DNA of 64,000 nucleotides from Acidimicrobiales bacterium (GCA_022452035.1 JAKURV010000002.1:1-64000), one strand, 5' to 3'; positions 24,253 through 32,555 are shown, counted from the first letter of the stretch. The notes: generated by a model not told the origin, from the letters alone. Numbers and translations are program-made.

Positions 24253-26057
24253 CTGACGTGGACTCTCGGAGGATTGACGGGGTCGGCGCGATCGCCGTGC
24301 TCCGGAGGGGTATGGCGGCTTCCCCGGAACTGCGCGACGGGGCCCTGTACACCGCGGCCATGGCGTTGGCGGTGGCCGGAGGGAAGTTGCTGATCCCTCT
24401 ACTCATCCAGGTCGTGATGGACGTGTCGATCACTGCTGACGGGGTCCGGTTGGGCCGGGCGGTGGTTTTGTGCGCGGTGGCCGCTGCGCTGGTGGTGGGC
24501 AGCATCTTCGTCGGGAAGATCACCTACTTCCGGCTTGTCCGGACCGCCGAGAATGTCCTACTGGGCCTGAGGGTGCGCACCTTCGAGCACCTGCACCGGC
24601 TCAGCCTGGCCGAGCACACGGCCTCCAAGAAAGGGGTGCTCACCGCACGGGTCACTAGCGACGTCGAGACACTCACCCAGTTCGCCCAGTGGGGGGCCAT
24701 CGCCTGGATTATCGACTCAGTCCAGGTGGTAGCTGTGCTGGTCATCATGGCCGTGTACTCGTGGCAGCTCACCCTCGTGGTGCTGCTGTTTCACCTCCCG
24801 TTGCTCCCCGTGCTGCGGTGGATGCAGTCCAGACAGCTTGTGGCCTACGACAATCTCCGAACCCGGGTGTCGGACACCCTGGGCGTGGTGTCCGAGTCGG
24901 TCCACGGTGTCGAGGTGGTTCGGGCCTACGGCTATCGGGAGCGGATGCGCCGTCGAGTCCACGGGGTCGTTGATGCCCAGTACGACCAGCAGATGGTGGC
25001 CGCCCGTTACTTCTCCCTGGTTCTTCCCCTCACCGACGTGTTCGGGGTGACAGCCATCGCGTCGGTCGTCGGAGCCGGGGTGTGGTGGGGTGGCGCCTGG
25101 GGGGTGACCTCGGGTGAGCTTGTGGCCTTTGTCTTCCTCTGCAACCTGCTGGTGGTGCCCATCACCGAGATGGGTGAGGTGCTGGACCAGACCCAGACCG
25201 CCTTGGCCGGCTGGTGGAAGATCCTGGATGTCCTGGACACTGAAGTGGAAGTGGTCGAGCCGTCCACCACGGTGCCACTGCCAACGGGGGCCCTGGGCGT
25301 TCGAGTGGAGGCCGTTGACTTCGCTTACCGCCAGGGCGGCCGGGTACTCCACGGCATCGATGTATCCCTACCCGCTGGGGCCTCGGTGGCTGTAGTCGGC
25401 GAGACCGGATCGGGCAAGACCACGCTGGCCAAGCTGATGGCCCGGTTGGCCGACCCCACCTCAGGTCGGGTGCTGGTCGGCGGCGTGGACCTACGCGACG
25501 TGTCAGCCGAGGACCGGCGTCGGGCCATACGGATGGTTCCCCAGGACGGGTTCTTGTTCGACACGTCGATCGCCGAGAACGTCCGGTTTGGTCGTCCCGA
25601 CGCCACGACCGGTGACGTGGAGGCCGCCCTCGACGCCCTGGACCTGACGGACTGGGTGAACGGCCTGGGATCTGGCCTGGATACCCGGGTAGGGGAACGT
25701 GGCGAGTCGTTGTCGGTCGGTGAGCGGCAGTTGGTGGCCCTGGCCCGGGCTCACCTAGCCGACCCAGGCCTGCTGGTCCTGGACGAGGCCACTTCGGCCG
25801 TCGACCCGGAGACCGAGACCACTCTGGAGCGGGCCCTAGAGCGATTGGCCGCCGGACGAACGACGGTCAGCGTGGCCCACCGACTTTCGACCGCCGAACG
25901 GTCCGACCTAGTGCTGGTCTTTGACGCCGGCCGGATCGCCGAACAGGGGAGTCATGACGAGTTGGTGGCCCGGGGCGAGATTTATTCCGGCCTCTACCGC
26001 TCCTGGTTGGGCGGCACCCGCTCCCCCGGGACCAGCCGGGAAGGGATGACCCGGTGA
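24249..26057 (+). CDS. ABC exporter half-transporter with degenerate signature
   Basis: Second half of the heterodimeric exporter, 602 residues. Six hydrophobic helices precede the NBD, which has Walker A GETGSGKTT, a non-canonical signature LSVGERQL, and an intact Walker B with the catalytic glutamate (LLVLDEATSAVD). The H-loop is SVAHRLST. The asymmetry complements the upstream subunit: the catalytic site pairs this Walker B with LSGGQ of the partner. It overlaps its upstream partner (ATGA) and the PIG-L gene downstream (GTGA), so all three are probably co-translated. Confidence 0.9.
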   Translation: MTDVDSRRIDGVGAIAVLRRGMAASPELRDGALYTAAMALAVAGGKLLIPLLIQVVMDVSITADGVRLGRAVVLCAVAAALVVGSIFVGKITYFRLVRTAENVLLGLRVRTFEHLHRLSLAEHTASKKGVLTARVTSDVETLTQFAQWGAIAWIIDSVQVVAVLVIMAVYSWQLTLVVLLFHLPLLPVLRWMQSRQLVAYDNLRTRVSDTLGVVSESVHGVEVVRAYGYRERMRRRVHGVVDAQYDQQMVAARYFSLVLPLTDVFGVTAIASVVGAGVWWGGAWGVTSGELVAFVFLCNLLVVPITEMGEVLDQTQTALAGWWKILDVLDTEVEVVEPSTTVPLPTGALGVRVEAVDFAYRQGGRVLHGIDVSLPAGASVAVVGETGSGKTTLAKLMARLADPTSGRVLVGGVDLRDVSAEDRRRAIRMVPQDGFLFDTSIAENVRFGRPDATTGDVEAALDALDLTDWVNGLGSGLDTRVGERGESLSVGERQLVALARAHLADPGLLVLDEATSAVDPETETTLERALERLAAGRTTVSVAHRLSTAERSDLVLVFDAGRIAEQGSHDELVARGEIYSGLYRSWLGGTRSPGTSREGMTR

Positions 26058-26821
26058 CCGGCGTCGAACCTCACCGAAATCCCATCGACCCGGTGGTCGG
26101 ACGAACGGCCTCTGAGTGGGATGCCGTGATCGCCGGGTTGCCGACCGTGGCCGACCCGTGGCCTCCGTCAGGTCCCCTGGTGCTGGTAGCGCCCCATCCC
26201 GACGACGAGCTCCTGGCCGCCGGTGCCACTCTGGCCGCCGCCTCGGATGCCGGGACGGAGGTTCGGGTGGTGGCGGTGACCGACGGCGAGATGTCCCACC
26301 CTCATCTGGACGATGCCGGACGACGCCAACTAGTGGACCGGCGTCTGGCCGAGACGACTGCCGCCTACACGGCAGCCGGGATCGTGGCCGACCGCCACCG
26401 GCTGTCGCTCCCCGACGGGGACACCACGGACCACGCCGACCGCCTCGTGGAGGGCCTCCTCTCCTTCCTGGAGGGGGCGGCGGTCTGTCTGGCCCCCTGG
26501 GAGGCCGATGGCCACCCCGACCACGACACCTGCGGCCGGGCGGCCCTCAAGGCCTGTGCCGTACTTGGGGTACCCGTGTTCTCATTCCCGGTGTGGTCTT
26601 GGAACTGGGACGACCCCGGCAATCCGGCGATTCCCCTCGATCGGGCGGTCCGGTTCCCACTGTCCGACCGACCGGACGGTGCAGCGTGGATGGCCCGGAA
26701 GCGGGCTGGACTGGCCGCCTATACCAGCCAGATCCTCGTCGAGGACGGACACCGACCGGTCCTCCCGGCCGGCTTTGTGGCCCACTTCATGCGGTCCGAT
26801 GAAGTGTTTCTGCGATCCTGA
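26054..26821 (+). CDS. PIG-L family N-acetyl deacetylase
   Basis: Zinc-dependent deacetylase of the LmbE/PIG-L family, 255 residues. The metal motif is APHPDDELLAAG (H48, D51), and the second metal histidine is in APWEADGHPDHDTCG. Actinobacteria use relatives such as MshB and Mca for mycothiol; this one is shorter and has no feature that picks out MshB, so the substrate is left open. It is the third gene of an operon with a heterodimeric ABC exporter, overlapping it by GTGA. A deacetylated glycan or a conjugate exported by that transporter is a reasonable guess, but no more than that. Confidence 0.88.
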   Translation: MTGVEPHRNPIDPVVGRTASEWDAVIAGLPTVADPWPPSGPLVLVAPHPDDELLAAGATLAAASDAGTEVRVVAVTDGEMSHPHLDDAGRRQLVDRRLAETTAAYTAAGIVADRHRLSLPDGDTTDHADRLVEGLLSFLEGAAVCLAPWEADGHPDHDTCGRAALKACAVLGVPVFSFPVWSWNWDDPGNPAIPLDRAVRFPLSDRPDGAAWMARKRAGLAAYTSQILVEDGHRPVLPAGFVAHFMRSDEVFLRS

Positions 26822-26827
26822 GCCACC

Positions 26828-26848
26828 CGTCACCCCATCGCGGTGACG
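26828..26848 (+). terminator. Hairpin after the ABC/PIG-L operon
   Basis: A 7-bp stem (CGTCACC at 26828 with GGTGACG at 26842) is nested in a second 7-bp repeat (CCACCCG at 26823 with CGGGTGG at 26856). It directly follows the PIG-L stop. Confidence 0.5.
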
Positions 26849-26868
26849 ACCGCTCCGGGTGGCGTCGG

Positions 26869-26874
26869 TAGCCT
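26869..26874 (+). promoter_or_regulatory. -10 element TAGCCT of mdh
   Basis: It would give a leader of about 28 nt. GAGGAG at 26898-26903 is the ribosome site that fixes the GTG at 26910, so mdh is not leaderless. Confidence 0.45.
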
Positions 26875-26909
26875 CGGACCACAGGCCCGAGCCCCCCGAG
26901 GAGTCTTCC

Positions 26910-27899
26910 GTGAGCCCCCGTCCCGTCCGAGTTGCCGTCACCGGAGCCGCCGGTCAGATCGGCTACAGCCTCGTCTTCCGTATCGCCAGTGGCCACCTCC
27001 TAGGGCCCGACCAGCCGGTGGCCCTCCATCTGCTGGAGATCCCCCCGGCCATGGGGGCCCTCGAGGGAGTGGCCATGGAATTGGACGACTGCGCCTTCCC
27101 TCTCCTCGACGGATTGGTACCTACCGACGACCCGGGCCTGGCCTTCGACGGCGTCAACATCGCCCTGCTGGTCGGTTCCAGGCCCCGGTCTGCGGGCATG
27201 GAGCGCCAGGACCTCCTGGAGGCCAACGGCGCCATCTTCACCGGACAGGGTCGGGTGTTGAACGACCGGGCGGCTGACGACCTTCGCGTGCTGGTGGTCG
27301 GCAACCCGGCTAACACCAACTGCCTGATCGCCATGAACAGTGCACCGGACGTTCCGAACGAGCGGTTCACGGCCATGATGCGCCTAGACCACAATCGGGC
27401 TCTGACCCAGGTCGCCCAACGCCTCGGTGTGTCGGTCAACGACGTCACCCGGATGACCATTTGGGGTAACCACTCGGCCACCCAATACCCGGACCTCTTC
27501 CACTGTCGGGTAGGCGGGACCAGCGCTGCCGAGGCGGTAGACGACCAGGCCTGGTTAGAGGACCAGTTCATCCCCACCGTCCAGCAGCGAGGAGCGGCCA
27601 TTATCGAGGCACGCGGTGCCTCCAGCGCTGCCTCGGCGGCCAACGCGGCCATCGACCATGTCAACGACTGGGTGTTCGGGACACCAGACGACGACTGGGT
27701 CACCATGGGCGTGCCGTCGGACGGAAGTTACGGTGTACCCGATGGCCTGCTCTGCGGGTTTCCGGTCACCTGCACCGACGGCGCTTACTCCATCGTGCAG
27801 GGTCTGGACGTCGACGAGTTCTCCCGGCAGCGGATCGACGCCTCGGTAGCCGAGCTGGCCGCCGAACGGGACATGGTGCGCGGCCTCGGCTTGATTTGA
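26910..27899 (+). CDS. mdh: Malate dehydrogenase
   Basis: NAD-dependent TCA-cycle enzyme, 329 residues. The cofactor loop [18 protein letters not shown] is at the start. [26 protein letters not shown] is the cytosolic-type MDH signature. [19 protein letters not shown] carries the substrate arginines on the mobile loop. The catalytic histidine is in [13 protein letters not shown], and the catalytic aspartate is in [10 protein letters not shown]. Length equals the family norm for this subtype. GTG 26910 is chosen for its GAGGAG site and because [15 protein letters not shown] is a typical beginning. Confidence 0.96.
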   Translation: MSPRPVRVAVTGAAGQIGYSLVFRIASGHLLGPDQPVALHLLEIPPAMGALEGVAMELDDCAFPLLDGLVPTDDPGLAFDGVNIALLVGSRPRSAGMERQDLLEANGAIFTGQGRVLNDRAADDLRVLVVGNPANTNCLIAMNSAPDVPNERFTAMMRLDHNRALTQVAQRLGVSVNDVTRMTIWGNHSATQYPDLFHCRVGGTSAAEAVDDQAWLEDQFIPTVQQRGAAIIEARGASSAASAANAAIDHVNDWVFGTPDDDWVTMGVPSDGSYGVPDGLLCGFPVTCTDGAYSIVQGLDVDEFSRQRIDASVAELAAERDMVRGLGLI

Positions 27900-27905
27900 G
27901 TGGTT

Positions 27906-27934
27906 AGGCCGTCGGACCCTGTTCTGGTCGGCCT
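27906..27934. terminator. Possible bidirectional hairpin between mdh and MOSC genes
   Basis: AGGCC at 27906 pairs with GGCCT at 27930, and GACC at 27915 pairs with GGTC at 27926, with a 4-nt bulge. It fills the gap between the convergent genes. Confidence 0.35.
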
Positions 27935-28371
27935 CAACTCTCCCAGGACACCTCGTCACCGACGGCCAGATCAGCGTCGTTCAAGGCGATACCGTGCACG
28001 CCCCCCCGCCAACCGACTTCCATGGCAGCCCGCAGCCCCTGATGGGCGGCGTCCATGAGGCCGCACGGCCGGGTTTCGCCGGTTACCTGGATGCGGGCCC
28101 CGCCGACTCGCAGCACTCGCCCGGTGGACTCGACCAGGTCGCCCAGGCCGGTGACCAGAATGTTGGCCCGGCGGGCCGACGGGTCCAGTTCGGCGTCGGC
28201 CTCAGCGTTGGCGGCCTCCCAGTCCTCAGCGGACAGCACGGTGACCTGACGGGGGCCACCCCGTTCGGCGTTTCCGACCAGGCCGTGGTTCGACCGTACG
28301 GAGGCGTGCTCCACCTCTTGCAGGGGTTCGCCCTTTACGGGCTTCAACCAGATCCGCATGAGCTGGGCCAT
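27934..28371 (-). CDS. MOSC domain protein
   Basis: A small MOSC (molybdenum cofactor sulfurase C-terminal) domain protein of 145 residues, a family implicated in sulfur or molybdenum-cofactor transfer. MRIWLKPVKG, the strand after GGPRQVTVLSAEDW and GRVLRVGGARIQVTGETRPCGLMD carry the family pattern, including the conserved cysteine in RPCG that binds or transfers sulfur. The genome also shows moaE at 49285, so molybdopterin chemistry exists. The start at 28371 is supported by TACCTT 6 nt upstream; the later Met of MRIWLKP is an alternative. The sulfur acceptor is unknown. Confidence 0.82.
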   Translation of the reverse strand: MAQLMRIWLKPVKGEPLQEVEHASVRSNHGLVGNAERGGPRQVTVLSAEDWEAANAEADAELDPSARRANILVTGLGDLVESTGRVLRVGGARIQVTGETRPCGLMDAAHQGLRAAMEVGWRGGVHGIALNDADLAVGDEVSWES

Positions 28372-28377
28372 GTATGA

Positions 28378-28383
28378 AAGGTA
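28378..28383 (-). promoter_or_regulatory. -10 element TACCTT, leaderless MOSC gene
   Basis: Minus-strand hexamer 6 nt before the ATG at 28371. Confidence 0.45.
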
Positions 28384-28408
28384 CCCGGCAACCGGACAAC
28401 GGTTCGGC

Positions 28409-28777
28409 TCAGGGCTCCCGGGCGACGGCGAACACGTCGCCTAAGCCGTCGAACACGGCACGGTGCTCAACCAGGAGGCGGGGGTCGCCTCCGAGAGTCA
28501 GGTCCCCGTCGATCACGGCCCGTAGGGGATCCAGCGTGCCGGCGGCTAGGGCCCGGGCTGTAACCGGGTCAGTGGCGAAACGCAGGTCGGGATGGTCGGC
28601 TGGTCCAGCGATTACTCGGACCGAACCGTGGTCGAACACCACATGCCAGGTGGGTCCACCGGAGGTCGAATACTCCAATACGAGGGTCATGGCGGCGGCG
28701 GCCTCCTGGAGCCCGGGGTGTTCGGCGACCGCGGTGTCCAGGGCGGCGATCCAGGCGTCGGACAACGGTTCGGCCAC
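28409..28777 (-). CDS. SCP2 sterol-transfer family protein
   Basis: A 122-residue single-domain protein of the SCP2 (sterol carrier) fold. Family-like features are LEYSTSGGPTWHVVFDHGSVRVIAG, a sequence typical of the SCP2 beta-sheet, and the C-terminal DLTLGGDPRLLVEHRAVFDGLGDVF with the hydrophobic helix that closes the lipid cavity. It may bind fatty acyl or sterol-like ligands; no enzyme is fused to it. The GTG start at 28777 has TAGGCT 8 nt upstream. Confidence 0.75.
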   Translation of the reverse strand: MAEPLSDAWIAALDTAVAEHPGLQEAAAAMTLVLEYSTSGGPTWHVVFDHGSVRVIAGPADHPDLRFATDPVTARALAAGTLDPLRAVIDGDLTLGGDPRLLVEHRAVFDGLGDVFAVAREP

Positions 28778-28785
28778 AGTCCGGG

Positions 28786-28791
28786 AGCCTA
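28786..28791 (-). promoter_or_regulatory. -10 element TAGGCT, leaderless SCP2 gene
   Basis: Minus-strand hexamer 8 nt before the GTG at 28777. Confidence 0.5.
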
Positions 28792-28856
28792 GGTCCCGAC
28801 CTGGTCGGCCGTGATGGCCCTACGAGCCCACTGGTCGTGTACCGGGTGGTAGACGC

Positions 28857-28862
28857 TACGGT
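28857..28862 (+). promoter_or_regulatory. -10 element TACGGT of the swivelling-domain operon
   Basis: It would give a leader of about 58 nt that contains the hairpin at 28899-28917 and a ribosome site before the GTG at 28927. Confidence 0.4.
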
Positions 28863-28898
28863 GCCGGCCACCGCTGGGGCGGGCCTCCACGGGTCTGG

Positions 28899-28917
28899 CC
28901 CGCGGTGAAACCGCGGG
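28899..28917 (+). promoter_or_regulatory. Hairpin that partly covers a ribosome binding site
   Basis: A perfect 8-bp stem (CCCGCGGT with ACCGCGGG) and a 3-nt GAA loop end inside the GGGAGGGG ribosome site that lies just before the GTG at 28927. Folding of the stem could hide the first three G residues of that site. Confidence 0.45.
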
Positions 28918-28926
28918 AGGGGAACG

Positions 28927-29277
28927 GTGTCGGAGGTCGGTCGAGGGCAGAAGACCTACGACTTCGGCACGGCCCGCGGGCGGTGGGTCCGCTTGGAGGG
29001 ACCCGACGACGTGCTGGGTCTGATGGACACAGGAGCCGACGGCCTGGTGGCTGTTGTCAGAGACGCCGGTGCCACGTTCCTGGGACCAGTCTTCGACGAG
29101 TTGGCCGGCGTGGTGTGCACCGGGGGGACGATCCGAAGCCACATCGGGATCGTCAGCCGGGAATACCGGGTCCCAGGGGTGGTGGCCGCCGTCCTGTCCG
29201 AGGAGCCGGACGAGGGTGCCGAGGTGGAGTTGGACGCAACCGGGACCGACGGCGTGGTCCGCCTGGTCGGGGGATGA
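28927..29277 (+). CDS. Stand-alone PEP-utilizing enzyme mobile (phosphohistidine) domain
   Basis: A 116-residue protein that is essentially only the swivelling phosphohistidine domain (Pfam PF00391 type) of PEP synthase, PPDK and rifampin phosphotransferase. The active motif reads GGTIRSHIGIVSREYRVPGV, with S71 and H72 in place of the usual T/S-S-H-A-A-I-V-A-R pattern. The ATP-grasp and PEP-binding domains that normally phosphorylate and dephosphorylate this histidine are absent. The next gene overlaps by ATGA and encodes an unrecognised 388-residue protein, which is the obvious partner. A hairpin overlaps the ribosome site. Confidence 0.8.
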   Translation: MSEVGRGQKTYDFGTARGRWVRLEGPDDVLGLMDTGADGLVAVVRDAGATFLGPVFDELAGVVCTGGTIRSHIGIVSREYRVPGVVAAVLSEEPDEGAEVELDATGTDGVVRLVGG

Positions 29278-30440
29278 CTACCGACGTCGTCCCCGGTCGC
29301 GCCGAGGAGGGTGTCCCGGCCCGGCGCGACCAGGTGAACGGGTGGCTGGCCACCATCAACCCGATCACCCGCCAGTTGGTCGCTGAGCGGACCGGTTACT
29401 CCTCGCAGCTCATCCCGGTCACGCCCTACGTGATGGTGTCCTGCGTCGAGGCCTTCCTCCGCTACCCGGACGCCGTGGCCATCATCACGGCGGCTATGGA
29501 ACCGGAGGAGATCGGGGTGGAGGCCCGGCGTCCCGGCTGTCAGGCCAACTCGGTGTTTCTTTGGGGTGTGGCCAACTTCTTCCTCATCGGACGCAACGTC
29601 CTACGGGCGGTAGATCCCTCGGTGGACGACGCCCCGAACGCGCTAGACCGTGCTCACACGGTGCTGGACTTCTGGGCCCGGACGTCACGGGCCTACAGGG
29701 GCGGCGACCACCTTCACGCCGCCGAGGTGGGCGACCGCCTGGACGTGTTCGACGAGGACACGGTGTCGGCGCTGGTGGCGGCGGCCACAACAGTGGATGA
29801 CGGGCGTCGGGACCGGATCAGGCGGGCCAACGCCACCATTATCAACCATCTCTTCCTGCTCTATTTCGACACCCGGGTTGGGCACGGGGATACCGGCCCG
29901 TACCACCTAGACGACGGTCGTACGGTGATCATTCGCGACTACTTCCGGCTGGCCGAGAGTGACCTGGCCTGGTCACCGGTGGCCGCCGCGGTCCCCCACG
30001 GAAACCTCACGGCCGTTCTTGTCCTCGACCCCGGGGTGGAGGTCCGAATCACCGACTTCGGGACCACGGTCTCGACGCCCGAGGACTATCTCGACCACCT
30101 GTCGGAGTTCGCCCTGTTCACTTCGGACGGCGTAGGACCCGGCCAGCCACTGGTACCGGTCTCTGACGACGAAATGGACGTCGTGGCCTCGGCCGCCAGG
30201 GCTGCGCAACGCCGCCACTACCGGGACATCGTGGCTATGGACCGGGACCAGCGGATCGCCTGCGGGGCCTACGTCTACCTGACCTTCCTGCGCCCCTTCG
30301 CTGAGTTGGCTGGGGTGGCCGACGAGATCGATTGGACCTGCCCCCGGGACACCCCGGCTGACCTATACCCCCTGATCACAGCTGACGTGGAGGCTTCTCA
30401 ACCCGATCCGGATACCGATCTCTACCCACCTTTCGGCTGA
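29274..30440 (+). CDS. Unrecognised 388-residue protein coupled to a swivelling domain
   Basis: I do not recognise a family. It starts by an ATGA overlap with the preceding phosphohistidine-domain gene. The sequence is soluble-looking and partly helical, with no signal peptide or clear membrane span. Conspicuous stretches are a hydrophobic N-terminal helix region (LIPVTPYVMVSCVEAFLRYPD), GGDHLHAAEVGDRLDVFDEDTVSA, and an Arg-rich helical part (RRDRIRRANATIINHLFLLYFDTR). Near the middle, PHGNLTAVLVLDPGVEVRITDF resembles a beta sandwich strand pair. No ATP-grasp lysine or glycine loop was seen. It is predicted to act with the swivelling domain, perhaps as its phosphate donor or acceptor; this is inference. 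Confidence 0.75.
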   Translation: MTTDVVPGRAEEGVPARRDQVNGWLATINPITRQLVAERTGYSSQLIPVTPYVMVSCVEAFLRYPDAVAIITAAMEPEEIGVEARRPGCQANSVFLWGVANFFLIGRNVLRAVDPSVDDAPNALDRAHTVLDFWARTSRAYRGGDHLHAAEVGDRLDVFDEDTVSALVAAATTVDDGRRDRIRRANATIINHLFLLYFDTRVGHGDTGPYHLDDGRTVIIRDYFRLAESDLAWSPVAAAVPHGNLTAVLVLDPGVEVRITDFGTTVSTPEDYLDHLSEFALFTSDGVGPGQPLVPVSDDEMDVVASAARAAQRRHYRDIVAMDRDQRIACGAYVYLTFLRPFAELAGVADEIDWTCPRDTPADLYPLITADVEASQPDPDTDLYPPFG

Positions 30441-30462
30441 GGAAGAACAGGCGACGGCGAGC

Positions 30463-31185
30463 ATGCGGTGCCATCGGCTGGCGTGGTGGTCCCCCGACCG
30501 TACGTCGGGTGGCCACGTCCGCCTAGCCGTCCACGACGAGGGCCCGGCCTGGTTCTGGTGTGGCCTGGTGGCCATCGGGGAGCCCACGGTGCTGGTCACC
30601 GACCACGCTGTACCGCCACCCCGGTCGTCCGGCCTGGAGGTGCGGTCGTCTGGCCTGTGGGCCGAGGTGGTGGTGGAGGAGCCCGGTCTCCACGTAAGTG
30701 TTGGCCTTGAGGCCTTCGGTGTGGCCGTCGCCGATCCGGAGGACGCCTGGCGGGGCGGAACCGACCACCAGTTTCGGGGCGACCGCCTCGCCGTCGGCCT
30801 TGACCTGGGCGGTGAAGCAGTCGGCGAACTACCGGCCGGAGACTCCGTGCCCTGTCGGGTGGTCGGCGAGGTCCTGATTGCTGAGCGGGCAATCCCTGTG
30901 GACGGCTGGGGGTGGTGGGACTACCAGAATGCAGGCGGAGACCCGTGGTCCGGACCGTGGACCAGCGTGCGGGCGCGCCTCGACGACGGCACGTGGTGGG
31001 CCGGCGGAGCGATCTCCACGGGAGAACCGGTGGGTCGGGCACCGGTACTGGTCGCTGACAGTGGTCGCCCTGCTATTCATGTCGACCGGACGCTGGGCCC
31101 GGTGGCCATCGACGGCCGTCCGGGGTTCGGGTGGGTCGAGACGATGGTTCCCGTCCCGGACGGGCTACCTCAATCTCCGGCCTGA
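30463..31185 (+). CDS. Hypothetical protein, possibly lipocalin-like
   Basis: A 240-residue protein without signal peptide, rich in tryptophan and beta-strand patterns (HVRLAVHDEG, AWFWCGLVAIG, VDGWGWWDYQNAGG, DDGTWWAGGAIS). The repeated W-G-x-x-D or W-W-D elements are reminiscent of AttH/CrtC-type lipocalin folds, but the resemblance is weak. A short tandem duplication near 30618-30655 gives two RSSGL segments. The gene begins 22 nt after the preceding one and its end overlaps the DUF368 gene on the other strand by 16 nt. No function can be assigned. Confidence 0.65.
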   Translation: MRCHRLAWWSPDRTSGGHVRLAVHDEGPAWFWCGLVAIGEPTVLVTDHAVPPPRSSGLEVRSSGLWAEVVVEEPGLHVSVGLEAFGVAVADPEDAWRGGTDHQFRGDRLAVGLDLGGEAVGELPAGDSVPCRVVGEVLIAERAIPVDGWGWWDYQNAGGDPWSGPWTSVRARLDDGTWWAGGAISTGEPVGRAPVLVADSGRPAIHVDRTLGPVAIDGRPGFGWVETMVPVPDGLPQSPA

Positions 31186-32111
31186 AACCGATCCCGAGCG
31201 AGGCGGTCGACGGCGAGGACGACGACCAGGGACAGGGTGGCGAGCAGTGTCGGCCCCACTAGGCCGTCGGCGGCTTCCGGCCAACCCAGGGCGGTACCGG
31301 CCACTGCCTCCTCAGCATGGCGGCTGATTACGCCGACCCCGTGGGGCCATGGCCAGAGGACCCGGAGCGAACCCACCAGCAGGCCGACCATCACGGCTAG
31401 CACGTCGTCATGCCATCGGGCCAGTAGGCGGGCCAGCAGCGTCGAGAAGCAGGCCAGCCCGACGATGGCCCCAGCGCCGAAGACTGCTGCATCGGCCACC
31501 ATTCGGTCGTCGACTACCTGGATCATGGTGCCGTACATGCCCACCATGAGAAGGAGGAATGAGCCGGAGATACCTGGGAGCACCATGGCGCATATGGCCA
31601 CGGCTCCCGAGGCGAACAGGACCACGGGGGAGGGATCGATAACCGGGGCACCCTTCAGCCCGAGAACTGCGAAAAGGACTATTCCGATGAAAACCACGGT
31701 GGTCGCACGGAGTCTGGTCCACGCCACGTCCCGGCGGGCGATGAGGATCGAGGCCAACACGAGGCCGGTGAACAGGCCGGCCATCGACTCCGGATGGTCG
31801 ACCAGCGCCTGCTCTATCACACCGGCCAACACGGCGACGGCGGTCAGCAGACCAGTCAAAAGGGGCAACACGAATCCCCACGGAACCTCTGCCGACCGGC
31901 GGGCCGCGCCCCGCATGTCGCCGCGGACCAGGCATCCCAGGGCACGGGCCCCGGTGTGCACGGCCCCGATCAGCCGGTCGTAGATGCCGAGTAGTAGGGC
32001 GACGGTGCCACCCGAGACCCCGGGAACCACGTCGGCGGCTCCCATGAAGGCCCCCCGAACCACCTGGAGGGCGGCCCGGAGGAGGCGGCCCTGCGCCCCG
32101 GGCGCCGGCAT
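31170..32111 (-). CDS. DUF368 membrane protein (polyprenyl-phosphate transporter-like)
   Basis: A 313-residue polytopic membrane protein of the DUF368 family, recently reported as undecaprenyl-phosphate flippases (PopT). The hallmark GAADVVPGVSGGTVALLLGIYDRL appears early and is mirrored by the second half, AMVLPGISGSFLLLMVGMYG, the inverted-repeat signature of the fold. Eight to ten hydrophobic segments can be traced. It should recycle lipid carrier for wall synthesis. The start overlaps the thioesterase stop by one base (TGATG), so the two are cotranscribed. At the 3' end it overlaps the convergent gene by 16 nt. Confidence 0.85.
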   Translation of the reverse strand: MPAPGAQGRLLRAALQVVRGAFMGAADVVPGVSGGTVALLLGIYDRLIGAVHTGARALGCLVRGDMRGAARRSAEVPWGFVLPLLTGLLTAVAVLAGVIEQALVDHPESMAGLFTGLVLASILIARRDVAWTRLRATTVVFIGIVLFAVLGLKGAPVIDPSPVVLFASGAVAICAMVLPGISGSFLLLMVGMYGTMIQVVDDRMVADAAVFGAGAIVGLACFSTLLARLLARWHDDVLAVMVGLLVGSLRVLWPWPHGVGVISRHAEEAVAGTALGWPEAADGLVGPTLLATLSLVVVLAVDRLARDRFQAGD

Positions 32112-32542
32112 CAGCCCTCCCGCTCCGGGGAGCTCGTCGGAGCGACGACCAGGTACGAGGCCAGACGCTCCACCATGGTCTCGGGCAATCTCACGGGCCG
32201 TCCACTGATGCCGGTAACCGCGGCCACCACCTCCTGGGTGGCCAGGACCTCGTCACCCCGCATGATGCGCTGTCCCCACCGCGACGAGGCACGGCGGATC
32301 TCGATGACTTCCGTCTCGACGACCAGGGCGTCCCCGCCCACAGCGGAGGCCAGGAACCTTGTGGCGATCTGGGTGACCACGAAACGGAAGCCCTCGTCCT
32401 CCAAGTCATGGAGGCCGAGGCCCACCTCGTCCAGCAGCTCCACCCGCCCCGTCTCGAACAACTGCACGTAGACGCTGTGGTTGAGGTGTCCGTACGGGTC
32501 GAGCTCGTAGAAGCGGACCTTCACGGGGTGGCGGTGGGGCAC
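32111..32542 (-). CDS. Hot-dog acyl-CoA thioesterase (4HBT type)
   Basis: A 143-residue hot-dog-fold protein of the 4-hydroxybenzoyl-CoA thioesterase/YbgC type. The motif VRFYELDPYGHLNHSVYVQLFE contains the catalytic aspartate D15, followed by the helix RVELLDEVGL and beta strands such as ALVVETEVIEIRRASSRW. It should hydrolyse short acyl- or aryl-CoA in the cytoplasm. The start is set at GTG 32542 because TAGCGT lies 7 nt upstream, so the longer reading to TTG 32575 is dropped. It is followed directly by DUF368 in the same transcript. Confidence 0.82.
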   Translation of the reverse strand: MPHRHPVKVRFYELDPYGHLNHSVYVQLFETGRVELLDEVGLGLHDLEDEGFRFVVTQIATRFLASAVGGDALVVETEVIEIRRASSRWGQRIMRGDEVLATQEVVAAVTGISGRPVRLPETMVERLASYLVVAPTSSPEREG

Positions 32543-32549
32543 GGCGGCG

Positions 32550-32555
32550 ACGCTA
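32550..32555 (-). promoter_or_regulatory. -10 element TAGCGT, leaderless thioesterase
   Basis: Minus-strand hexamer 7 nt before GTG 32542. It decides between this start and the TTG at 32575. Confidence 0.5.

Noticed and set aside
31170-31185. 16-nt convergent overlap as evidence for antisense regulation
   Set aside because: Short 3' overlaps are common in compact genomes and both genes are otherwise ordinary.
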